A DNA stretch of 64,000 nt. Source: Monarcha castaneiventris obscurior (lineage: Eukaryota; Chordata; Aves; Passeriformes; Monarchidae). The notes under the pieces were generated by a model. That model worked only from the letters and a program-made list of their open reading frames with translations, ran no database searches and had not been told where the DNA came from. The position numbers and the translations under genes are program-made. The DNA is taken from contig JAMPIT010000174.1 of the NCBI GenBank assembly GCA_026261815.1, positions 8,060,001-8,124,000 on the forward strand, written 5' to 3'. Below, in pieces: positions 24,101-35,680 of the stretch (positions within the stretch are counted from its first letter, which is position 1; every line of letters begins with the position of its first letter).

Positions 24101-26846
24101 TGCTTTTTAATGGCTTAGAATCCTTTACAAAAATCTTACCTAATGTCAAGGGTGCAGGAGGGGTTTTTTTGGTTGATTATAAGAAAAGCAAATATGATAA
24201 TTGTGGAAATAGTCACAGTTGCTTTCTGCAAAGTAATTTGTCCTCAGCAATACCTCTGTTGTTCACCATCCACAGGTTCTTCTTTTAAGTCAGACTGCTG
24301 AAGAGACTGAAGCTGATGCCTCTGATTCATTTGGGATGTATTTGCAGAAATAAGTAATCTCGTTCCTAAAGTAAAGAGTGGGGAAACAGGGGATTAGACT
24401 GAAAATTCAAACTGCTCTGTATTGTGTAGCCTTCACACTATGGGAGTCAGAAATCCTGATTTCAGAATGCTACATAAATATGTGGCTGGTTTATATTTTC
24501 CTCAGATGGTACAACTTCATGAAATTTTGGTATGGAAGGCAATTAAATGTGTGATCATGGGCAGCTGTTTTCCATCAGTAGGTAAAGAATAGCTCATCCA
24601 TCAGAAAAGACAGCACTGTCTTTGCATGTTCACAGCCAAAGAGATACAGAGATAGTGGAGGAAGTCAGGTGATGCTCCTGTTTCCTTCTCAATTTCCCTT
24701 CCTGGGAAAGCAGGGATGATGAAAGAGCACAGTAAGATCATGAATATCAAATGATACTCTCAGTAAGATGTGGATCACCGCAGATTTCTGATGATCTAAG
24801 GTCTGTGACTACAGGCTGCCTTTAGAGCTGTTGGATTCTCTTTGGGGATGTCATCTTTGATGCTCCTCAAAATACCGAACCAGTCCAAGGAGAGAGAGAG
24901 AGGACACCTTTTCCTGCCTTTGTGCCAAGATGCTGCTGTTGCACTTTTCAGCTGAGAAGGACGAGAAGTTTGGAGCAGAAGACCTGGGCACACGTGTTTG
25001 GGCACAGAGATCTAGAATGGTTACATGGATCATTGTGGAACAGATCTACTCCTCATTCAGCTTGTTTAAATCACAGAAGAGAACCAGTCTCAACAGGGAT
25101 TGGGATAATCCTTTTTATTGTTTGTGTCAAACAGTCCTCACTCATTAAAAACTGGAATTTCTTTCTGCATGAAATGAGTAAGTCAGCGTAGGCTGCTTAC
25201 CCAGTTCCAACTCCGGCTGCTGAGAAAGTAATTCTTTTATTTTTAGCAGGTTAAGAAACATCATTTTTATGCTAACCTTTTTTTCTTTTGAATTCTTTTC
25301 TACAGATGCCTTCCAGAAATCTTTGGATGTTCGATATGTTACTATAGATATATAGTAAAATTTTGACAGCTTTCTTATTGCTCAAAACCTGTGGTTCCCT
25401 GCAGAGACCTTTTCTTCACTGTTGCCTTATTGCCAAGTTGTCAGAGCATTAATTAAACTAGAAGAATAAGGCATTGCATGTCATTTCCTATACTGGATGC
25501 CTTCATGTCAGGGACATATCTCCATGGTAAGAACCTGTATATAAACAAAAAATAAGCCTGGCAACAGTACAAAAGCTCATGCAGACTTCTAAGTGAGAAA
25601 CATGGCAAAAGAAAATACAGAATTTAAAGCAAAGTATTTCTAGGGAAAATGAAGAGCGCTGAATAATGCAGTCATTAAGAATAAATGTGTTAATTTTGTC
25701 TGGCTACTTGGAGTATTTCAATGCTACTTTTAATCTCCATATTTTAGGTATTCATTGGTTCAAATCTAAAAAGGTTTCTTATTCTAAACCCCCCCTCCCC
25801 TTCCCCCCCCATTTATTATAGGTAGACTTAATGTTCCTTATTGGGATTACGGATTCTCTGTACAAGCACATAAAATTATGTATAGTAAAACTTTATTCCA
25901 TATAAACTGCTAATAATTTGCATACTTTTCATTTTGCTGCATGGATCAAAATGTCTTCATATACTATACATCACCTCTCAATTTGATGTGCATTTACTCT
26001 GCTGTTGAGAAGCCAAAAAATACAGCACACATGTTGATGCTTTTCCTGCAATAAAATGAATAGATGCTCAAACTACAATTGCAATCCACCCTTTGCTAAC
26101 CCTGCAGGCAGAGCCATGGCACTACAGAAAAAGGAGTATTTTTCTTTTCTTTTTTTCTCATATTTTCAGGGCTGTGGGTTTCTGTGACTCTTCACAAAAT
26201 AAATTTGAACATTTGCTGCCACACTGGAAAAAAAAAAAAAATCTCTAGAGCTGAAAGGAAGAAATTGTGCTTTAGGGATTACAAGATGAAGGGGATAAAA
26301 CTGTTTGGAGGAGAAAACTGCTGTGGGTAAACAGGGGTCTTCCCTTTCTTCTTGCCATGTATGGAACAGTTCCTGAGGGATTACATACAAAGACTCTCCA
26401 TGACAGGGAGCACTGCAACTGTTTGTACCTGGCCGTGTCACTGAGGCTTGGGGCAAGCAGAGGGACATCCATCACTTACAGACTTGGTTGTGAGCCTGGC
26501 CAAGAGCACAGGAGTGAAAACTTCTGTGCCACTGGGAAAGGACCTGGAGAGCACTGGTTGTGTCTTCCTTCTCAGCCAAACACAAGAGCAGTGGCAGTCT
26601 CTCAACTTGTTATTTGAAACATTTTTAAGCTTGAAGAGTCCTTGCTGTTGTGAGGACTCTTGATTAGCTCCATGTATGTGCTTCTGGGCTGGAGCTTAGG
26701 AACTCCTCCAGGAGCTCCATGTCCAAGGTGGGCAGTGTGGACAGATGTTTTGGTGTCCCTGGGGTGACTGTATTGTTGTAGACAGGTAGATGGAGTGGCT
26801 GTAGCAGCATATGTAGTATGTTCCCCTTTTCTTGGTGTCTTCGTAG
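18181..26846. other. Intergenic DNA between ORC5 and RELN, part 1
   Basis: No gene is supported here. The sequence is mostly AT-rich, with T-rich runs near 19,010-19,065 and moderately GC-rich patches near 22,350-22,620, 23,340-23,560 and 26,300-26,600. The open frames in these patches (such as 21,912-22,331 minus and 22,318-22,626 plus) overlap on opposite strands and lack recognisable motifs. A 14-A run lies at 26,228-26,241. No tRNA, rRNA or further recognisable transposon was seen. Confidence 0.5.
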
Positions 26847-27250
26847 AGTCATAGAATATACTGAGTTGGAAGGGACCCGTCAGGATCATTTCCAACTCCC
26901 AGCCCTGCACTGCAAGAATCACACCATGTGCCTGAGAGCATTTTCCAAACACTTCTTGAACTCTTGTCAAGCTTGCTGCTGTAACCACTTCCCTGGGGAG
27001 CCTCTTCCAGTGCCTGTCCACTCTGTCTGGTGAAAAACTTTTTCCTGTTAGCCAGCCTAAACCTCCCCTGACACAACTTCAGGGCATTCCCTTGGGTTCT
27101 GTCACTGGTCACAAGAGTGAAGAGATGGGTACCTGCCCCTCTGTTTCCCTTCATGAGGAAGTTGTAACTGCAATGAGGTCTCCCCTCAGTCTCCTCCAGG
27201 CTGAACAGACCAAGTGACCTCAGGTGCTCCTCATAGAGCTTCCCCTTCTT
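26847..27250 (-). mobile_element. CR1 LINE 3' fragment, passerine-type
   Basis: On the minus strand this is a 5'-truncated CR1 ending at 26,847-26,860 in a TATTCTATGACT terminus. Just inside it is the AGTTGGAAGGGACC block (seen on the plus strand), typical of CR1 families abundant in passerines and other Neoaves. The minus-strand frame at 26,849-27,292 reads the C-terminus of CR1 ORF2 (THLFTLVTSDRTQGNALKLC and GRFRLANRKKFFT), then drifts out of register around the conserved HWNRLPREV segment. This shows an indel and loss of coding function. Similarity to CR1 fades beyond about 27,250. It is intergenic and immobile. Confidence 0.92.
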
Positions 27251-30200
27251 GCCTGACTGTCGCTGGTATTCCGAGTGCATGTGCAGCAGCACAGTGTGGG
27301 TGCCAGTCTTAGAGTTGCACTTCAGCAGAGCAGTTTCACACTTGTGCTACTTCGATCCTGCACAAACCCTTCCCAATAAATCCTGTAAGATGCCTAGCTG
27401 GCTGTCTGCTGGGGACTCAGGTCCAGGTGTTTTACATCTCAGGCAGCCTACAAAGCTGTACCCGTGAACCCAGCAGTGACTCAAGCATGTCCTGAGGATT
27501 TGGGGCCAGCCCTGCAAGGGTGGGTGAGAGGTCTCCTCCTTCAGCTCCAAGTGTCACCCCTTCGGACAGTCTGGGGTAGTCAGAAACTCAGTTTAGTGCC
27601 GGATGCTCCAGGGACACCCAGGGGAAGTTAAAGTTCTACGATGCTGGGCCTCCTCTTAAGTGTCAGAGTGCTGCCATGAGCCTCGTGCTTAGAAGAGGCA
27701 GATTTTCAGCACAGCTTCTGCCACGGGGCGAGTTTCTCCCTGCCTGCCCTCGGTGCTGTGTCTGCCAGCAGGATGCACAGGGGCTTGTGTTCCACTGCAC
27801 AGAGCTCTCCTCCACCCGAGGAAAGGGACAGCACTGAGGTATCTCTCATGGCCACTGCAAGGCTTGGTGTCCTCCCTAGCTCCTTCCCTGCCATCCCCTC
27901 TGCTAAAGCATCCCCACCACCACTCAAGCACTTGGATTCCTCCTCTTCAAAAAACAGTCTTTAAAAATTATTCTTTAAAATTTTCTGGTAAATAGAATTA
28001 ATTCCCTAAGAGAGGATCATTTTAGATTGCTTAGCTGTGAGTATCTTTTATTCATGAGCAGCATATGCCATACATTCACCCCCTCACTCAAGTCTCAAGC
28101 ATTATTTCAGGCAGAAGAAAGCACATCTTTAGCATTGTAGGCTTTTGAACAATCTGAAAATGTGTAATGAAGTGGCAACACATCTCAGAGGCAATAACCT
28201 CCTGAAACATTACAAGCCTTTATAATCAGTAGGCATTTAAAAGCCCTAACTTGTAACCAACAGAACTTTGTTATTAAATGATTAGTTTTATGTACACAGA
28301 ACTTTTCTCCTTCTCCCTATCCTAAATGATAAACCGCATCAGTCTGCTTTTTCTCATAAACTGCTTTAACTCGCAAGGTCCTTAACATAATTTTCTCCAG
28401 TACATCCAGTAATTCCCTTTCCCTTTCTTTTCTTGGTATCCCAAGGAGAGGCGCACAAGAGTTCTTGAATCTAGTGCAGACTTATAACCTGCTGTTTCCC
28501 CTCTCAGATCTATTTTTTAAAACACAGGTGAAATAGAAAGCCTGGGGAGTGCAAAGGTTGGTCTCTTCAATTAATTTAACACATGTCTTTGTGAAAAAAT
28601 AAAGCACAGATGAAAAGTCTGTGGGAAAACCTGCTGCTTAAGTCTAACTTCTTGGGGTTGGCTACTAAGCGTATTTGGTTATCTGGAGGATTAGTTCATT
28701 GTTGCTGAAATTTTAGCTTTGATCTCTCGTTACAAGTTTTTTAAATTCTGAGGATTAATTGCATTTGAGGGGAAGATCCAAAGAATTTTTCTGACTCCAG
28801 TGGGTTTTGAAGGAGGCCACCTGAGGTAAATGATAAGAGAGTTCACCTCTGCATCTTGATCCCTGGAAATGGAATTGACCTTTTCACAGCTCAGTTAGGG
28901 ATCATTTTATATAAATATATCTTAATGTTCGACCCCAATCTCCTTTGTGTGCCCTGGTGCAGTTGGCCTGTGAATACCATGGTCTCCTATCAGCAAAAGG
29001 AGACAAGATACTTGCTCAGATGTTCAGGGTCAACAGCCCACCAGAGATGGCCCCAGCTGAGGCTCTAACTGGGGCAGGTTGAAAAGCTTGGACCAGCTGT
29101 GTGGAGCTGAGCAAAGCTTTCTCCTTGTCACCTCTGGTACTGAGCTGCTAATAACTCCAAATTTTGCATTTAGCAGTAATTCATAGCTGTATGGATTTTG
29201 AAGGCGGTGTTTCTCTTCCAGCTGTAGTTTCTCCATCAAGGATAAGGCAGCCTCCTGTGCCCAACTGCAGTTTTTACTCCTGCCAGGGAAGGAATACAAG
29301 AGAAGGGCTTATATGAAAGGTGTGCTACTAAATATGCGGAGCCTGGGGCAATACCAGCTCCTGTGGGCACCCACAGACTCAGCACCTCTGATCCTCATAG
29401 GCTGTGTGAGGCTGGAGAGCAAAGCCCCAGCTGAGCATCTCCCAGCCTTCCACATTCCTCACTGCAAAAGGGCTTAATCCCACAAGAATTGGTGATTTAC
29501 CTCCTGCTGTCAATAGGTCTGGTCCTGTCTCCCCCCAGCCCTGTGCCCTGTACTCCTACTGTTTGTTTTGGGCCAGTTTTGGAGCTGATCTCGCCCCACT
29601 GAGACACTGAAACTAACTCAGCCAAAAACTGGAAAGCTTTCTGCCATGTCTCAGGGATGGGTGAGAAGGGACAAGGAAGGGTGTGCTTTGGTAGCCACAA
29701 GCCATTAGGATGAGCTCAGTTGCCCCCAAAACCAAACCATAAATATATACAGCCCCTACTGTTTCCCTGTATGTGGATGTTCCTTGCCCTTGGCCAGTGG
29801 CATAGCTTGGGCACTTCTAGCTGGTGGCTATAGATGGAGATTATGATGTTCAAAAATACTATTTAGAATTAATTATCCCCTTGGTCTTCCAAAGGGGGGA
29901 CTCTGTATTCACGTTTGGGGTACGTTCTTGAGGGGTTGTGGATAAGCATGTGCCCACATGCTGTACATACGAGACTGCTAAACAGACAGCACCAAAGCTG
30001 TTAAACCTGCCCTTTTCATGAACTTTAAATTCATTGGCAACATTTTTTTTTTTAAATCACACTCTAATCTTTCAGAGAACAGAGCCTCTGTTTAGGATGC
30101 TGTTCCAAGGAGAACCAGCCACCATACAAGGTGTCCTCTTGATTTATAGCTACAGCAGCCTGAATTTCATATAACATGATAATATCCTATAAAGTCTCAG

Positions 30201-33200
30201 AGCTCTACACTGAGTCCTGCACAGATAACTGGTTGAGCAGTATGCGAAGACAGGACGTGATAATAATGTCTTCAGCATGAAACGATGCTATTTGGGATGC
30301 CATACTTCTTGGATGTGGGAGCAGTAATCCTATTATCAGTCATCAACAATAAACGACACCATTGTAGATAGCCATTTGCTGGAGGTGATACAGAGAAGCT
30401 ATTAGGAAGCAGCCTAGCCAGCATGCTGAGGTTTCGCCTGCTATTTCCTTGCAGATTTTCTTTGCAGATTTCTGCCCATCTGCAGATTTATTCTTTTTTA
30501 TCACTGTAATTAAGAGGACATTTACTTCACTGGTTATTATTTCAAGCCACCAGTTGTATTTCAGCAGTGATTTAGGGAATTCTGTTCCAGGTCTTGAGGC
30601 TGTCTCCCATGGCATTCTCCTCCAAGAGACTCTCCAGGTGCAGAAAGCGGGATGGCTTGTGGATACATTAATGTCTGCACCTGCAGGGATGGGTAACAAA
30701 GAATAGCAGTGAAATCTGCCATAAATTACCTGCGAGGTCTCAGGAAAGGTAGACAGGTAACAGCCAACTGACAGTGCCAAGCAAACAGATGAGTTTTCAT
30801 CATCTTAATGCCTAACCCATCCTTTCCAGCTATGGCATATTTTTTGATTACACTATGTTATTTTACAACTAGTATGAAATATTTAGGGCTTTAAATTTAC
30901 ATAGTCAAAAGACACACTACTTTGCAGTGCATCTTATAATTCAAATACAGGAGCTGTATAATTACATACTTCCACAAACTTTTATTAGCGGAGAAAACAT
31001 AATTTTATTCCGGCGCATTGTTGGAAATTATTCCTATAATGAAATCATAGGGAAAATTTCTTCAATTAAGTAGAAGTGTAAATGAACAAATTAGGTTATC
31101 CTTCTCTAGACTTCATGTGCTAGAGTTGCAGCTGTGCTTAGACTGGCTATTTGCCTTCCTGTGCTTCAAGCAACCCAGTGTAGCAAAGCATACTGAGAGG
31201 GAAGATGTCAGTGCTGCTGCTCACTGCTCTGCCCATCAGGTGCAGTTTTATGCACACCCAATTGCTTTGGTCCTTTGTTAGCAGCTTTAAGGAAATGCTG
31301 CCCACTGCCAAGACACAACTGTTCGTTGCCCTCACAGCATTTTTTGACCATCTACAGGGCTTGTAACTGTCCACAGTCCAAGACACAGGAAGCACTCCGC
31401 AGGTACAACCTCTCCCTGTGAGTAAGAAGATTATCAGTGTCCCATTTACTTTTCTCCTGGGGATGAGTTATTGCACTGCAAGCATGAGCTATCCCTGTGG
31501 CGGACAGGCTGGTGCACCTCTGCAGGAGGGTCCCTTCCCATCTGTGCCTCTGATGCTGGGTGCTTTTGACCCCTGTTTGCGGTCAGAGGTTCACCTGAAC
31601 TCTCCCAAATCCACTTCTCCTGTATTTCCTTTCTTCCCTAACTGCTCATTTTCCCCAAATTTCCCTACCTTCACACATGTACAATTACAAAACTCCAGCA
31701 CCTAACTCTGGTCATGGAAGATGTTTCTGGTGAGTACCTAAGATACGTACTAGGGATCATCCCACGGGTTCCCACCTCTTTCAGTGGGAACGTCCTTAGG
31801 TGGGAAGGGGTGTGGCAAAGGAAGGTGGACAGTGCCCAGTATGAAGCTGACCTCAGAGAAGACCACAGACGGAAGAGGCTTAGACAGTCTTCCCATGACT
31901 AAAGGGAGAGATGGAAACAATATTTCCAATGAGAGAGAGGTCCTGCTGCATTTCTTCAGTGCACATTTTTAGCCTTTTACACATCCACTTTTTACTCATA
32001 GCAAGAAAAGGTGGCCACGGTCACTTTTCTTGCTAATCAGTAGCACAGCTGTCAGTGAATTGCCTTCTCCTTTGGGAGATGAACACTTCACACTCCTCTT
32101 GGCTGGGAATCACAGGAGGCCCTGCAGCTCCTTGCACAGCGCCCCTTGCCAGCACCTTTGCTATGGGCTAGTTTACTTTGCTAAACCTTGCACTGGACAC
32201 CTTACATGTTGACACAATGAATTCCTATGGAGAATGGCATTTCAAAATGGCATTTTTGTAAAATCAACTGTTACCAATCGTTTAAAAACACACATGGGAT
32301 CAAAGTTCTGTTTATCCCAGGTTTAATAATTACCTTAGCAATGCAAAGGTGAGCCCAGTGGCACAATAAAACTTCCTGTCCAGTTTGACATCTTGTATGT
32401 TGATGTTGACTCGTGACTTCAGTCACTGTTTACAAATATTGGCCTGGGTGGTCCTTACAGATCAAAATTAATTATGTTATCAGGAAAGTGAAAATGGATG
32501 AACCCTACAAAACTGGCCCTAATCTGATGAAAATACCCTCAAATTAAACAGGTGGTGGAGCTAAGCATCTTCTCCAGGCTTTTGCTCCCCTGTGATCTAT
32601 TGAGGGACAGATTTACATTTATTGGAGCCTAAGGATTCATTACGGTACAGTTTTTAAATGCAACCTACAGAGCACTAACAAGAGGTGAAACCAGGGTCAC
32701 CCTTTAACTCACAGATCAATAAATCTTTTCCATCCTTGAACTGTAATGCCAAATGCCATTGCCTAAAAATTCCTCAACCAACACACCAATCTATATCCAT
32801 TACAGCTATATTCTCATTTTAGGGTACAAAGAGCATGCACATAATCTCAGCTACATCTCACAGCTGTTTGTGCAAGTTCTTTTACTTGCAGGTTAATGCA
32901 TATTCTAATTTCAACATCTATAAATAAGTAAATATGTTCTGATTCATTTTAAACATCCGTAAGTTTCACATTGACAATGCAGTAATTATTCTCCAACTCT
33001 TCCATTTCTTAATAAGAATAAAACCTTTGCCTAAACTCCATATTCACAGTGACAACACAACGTTAACATCTTTGTAATTCAGATAAGCGAGACCTTCTTA
33101 AAGAAATTCAGGGGGAAAATATGCAACCTGACAGAACAGCATGAAGCTTCCACATGAGAATCCTAGGAGGAAGTGTCTACATATTTCGGAGTAAAATCAA

Positions 33201-35280
33201 AGGAAGCCATTAAAAAAGAGCACATTGTCTAAAATGTGTTGAAATGAGACATGTATTTATTCTCTCCCTGAGGTAAAAACCTGTACAACTTTGGGTTAAC
33301 AATCCATAAATTATCAAGTCGTTTCTCACTTGTGGAATAAATAGCATCTGAGAGTGTCTGCATCCACACATCAGCTGAAGCTGGAGAAAGCTAAATTTAC
33401 AAAACATTTAATCAGGAGGTACGTGAGACTCAGTAAACAGCACAAAATCGAGTGACTACAACAAGGAATATTACAGCTAATCATCGGGTTTTCATTCAAG
33501 AGGTTTCTGCTGCAGTTCATGGGGTGCTCAGGACCCCTCTGCAGAGCTTGGCAGAAGAGCAAGCAAAACCAAGGAGGCAGGTGGGTGTGGAGGATGGAGG
33601 CGCCAGGCAGACTGACAAGACCCAGCCTGGGCAGCAGCTCTCAGTTTGACCGTGTTTAGTGATGGTATTTTGGGGTCACTGAATTGGGAGGGTCACAGGT
33701 GGTTGATGTTATCTGAATCCCTGGCTGAACTGTGCCTTTCCCTCACAAAGCCCACCCCCATCCTGGTGGCTGTCCCATCTGGATGTAGGTCAGTACTCAG
33801 AAAAGATCAGCAAAGCTGGAATTCCCCTGCCTGCTCCATGAGCCAGTGGTGAGGAGGATGCCCATCTTCTGCAGAGTCTCAGGCTTAGAAGCCTTTATGG
33901 TAAAAGCACAGACCAAAGTATTTCAGCACAGGGTGTTCAGGAGCCTCAGCCCACGTCCCTTCCAGGTTCTGCCCCCTCTGGGTACATTGCTTGAGCAAAG
34001 ATTCCTGTGTCAAAATGAGGAGCCTGTCACCCAGCCTGCAGAGCACAGAGGAAAGGGCTCGTGACTCCCACGGTGCTGGAGTCCATGTTCAAATGGCAGG
34101 TCAGAGCACCTCACAGGAGGCTTCTGGCTCCTGCAGAAGCCTGACCCAGCCTGGTGGTCCACAGTGCCCTGGAGCAGGGCTGAGATGCTGCCAGGATAGA
34201 CCCCAGACATGGGAGTGCTCTGACAGCACAGCTGGAGCATCATGTGTGGATCAGCCCTGAATTTCAGAGCATGTCAGCAGTTACCTTCTGCCTTCTGATT
34301 AAGGAACTCCTGGTCTCACTGCATAGTTTTAAGGGCAGCTATCCAGAGGCTGATCACACAATGTATCCTCCTGGTACTGAAGAAGTGCCCATGTTGGCAG
34401 TCTCTGGAGGAACCACAAGTGATTTGCCTGTGGAGGATTTAAGCTGGACTTCACCCTGCAGCACTCACAGGGTCAGTGCTGGGCCTCCGAAGAGACATGG
34501 ACTGGGCCAAGAGCATCAGGGCTAGAGATGAACACGAGTAAACACAAGCAAACAAATTACAGAGGGGAACAAGAAACCGACAAAGATGAATGTGGCAAAT
34601 GAAATGTGAGCAAGTGTGTTAATGCGGGTCAGACAAAGACTTAAAAAATCTTGTACTCAGGATATTAAAATTGCACTCCCTGGTGTGTACCTACCTGCAC
34701 CTCTCTTCTAAACATTATTTCTGCTACATTTACCTTGAATTAAGAAAGAGGTTTTTCATCTTCGAAGCAGTCAGACCTGCAATTACACCAACCCAAGTTT
34801 TGCATGAGGTAATATTTTTTCCTGCCTTAAACACAATTTGTACTCAAAATGAACTTGTTAAATAGTCTGTCATCTCGCATTTCCTTCTGTAAAGAGCAGA
34901 CAACACCTGAATAGTTAATGAACTACAGTGCAGTTTAATCAGAGTGGGAAAAATACTATTTCAAACAAAGAACAAACTCATCCCCTCCAGTTTCTCCCAC
35001 TGCCTCCAGCTTCCTGCACTAGTCACTGGATTGCCAAGTGTCCCTGCACATGATGTCCTTGGAGCATGTCCTGAGCCAATTGGCCTGAGATCCAAAGGCT
35101 GCACACACATTTTGGGAGCCGATGGTCCCCATCACCTTGCTTCACAAGCAGCTGTTTAGGCCAAGGTGAGGTGAAAATGCAGAGGCAGTGTGCCCCAAGT
35201 CATGGACCAGCAACCCCAGCCCTGTTCAGGATGTGCAGTCCCAATGCTTCAACCTGCACAGGGGCTTAAAAGGGCTGGAT
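27251..35280. other. Intergenic DNA between ORC5 and RELN, part 2
   Basis: I recognised no gene or transposon family. GC-richer, CpG-poor patches occur at 27,380-27,930, 29,330-29,700, 31,450-31,720 and 33,500-34,510. Each produces overlapping open frames on both strands (up to 145 codons at 30,343-30,780 minus) without recognisable domains. AT-rich sequence fills the rest. Some of the GC-richer patches may be old, unrecognised repeats. Confidence 0.45.
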
Positions 35281-35680
35281 GCCTTATTCACCCAGTAAGT
35301 AATTTACTACGACACGTTCATACCAGTATACAAGAGCATTGATATGCCTCCAGTCATAGCGCTGAGTCCAGAAATTTTGCTCAGAGGAGTCATAACCTGC
35401 AGTAGGAAACAGCTCTGGAGCTCTACACTGGAGTGCATGTTGCAGAGCTGTGCCAAATGTGATATTACCAAAATAGCTTTTGTTCCAATACATTGCGCAC
35501 ATAGAACGAAAAATATTACCTATTGTCTGGGTTGTAAGTTCCCCTTTGTATAAAATATGAATAACATTTCTTAACTGCGTTTGTGAAATGCTTTGTCCCT
35601 GAGCACAGAATCTATACACAGCCACGGCATTGCCGTTATTTATGACTTTCCTTAAGCACCGGGAGTTATGAGGATGTACT
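35281..35680 (-). pseudogene. Unidentified coding-like frame on the minus strand, possibly a gene fragment
   Basis: I do not recognise this protein. The minus-strand frame is open for about 130 codons, from near 35,680 to a TAA at 35,281-35,283. There is no ATG at its head; the first usable alternative start is a GTG at 35,625. The residue make-up looks protein-like rather than random: balanced hydrophobics, four Trp, many Tyr, two NxS/T sites (WNKSYFGNIT), and an aromatic tail (RYDWRHINALVYWYERVVV) before the stop. Just upstream is a good splice-acceptor-like run (TTGTATTCTTCCTGCAG, minus strand, near 35,710). The frame directly after it (YWVCEGSK) hits a stop and would need a frameshift to join the long frame. 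CpG is more frequent here than in the flanks. It may be a decayed last exon, captured foreign sequence, or chance; the AT-rich background allows a few frames of this length in 64 kb. Confidence 0.33.
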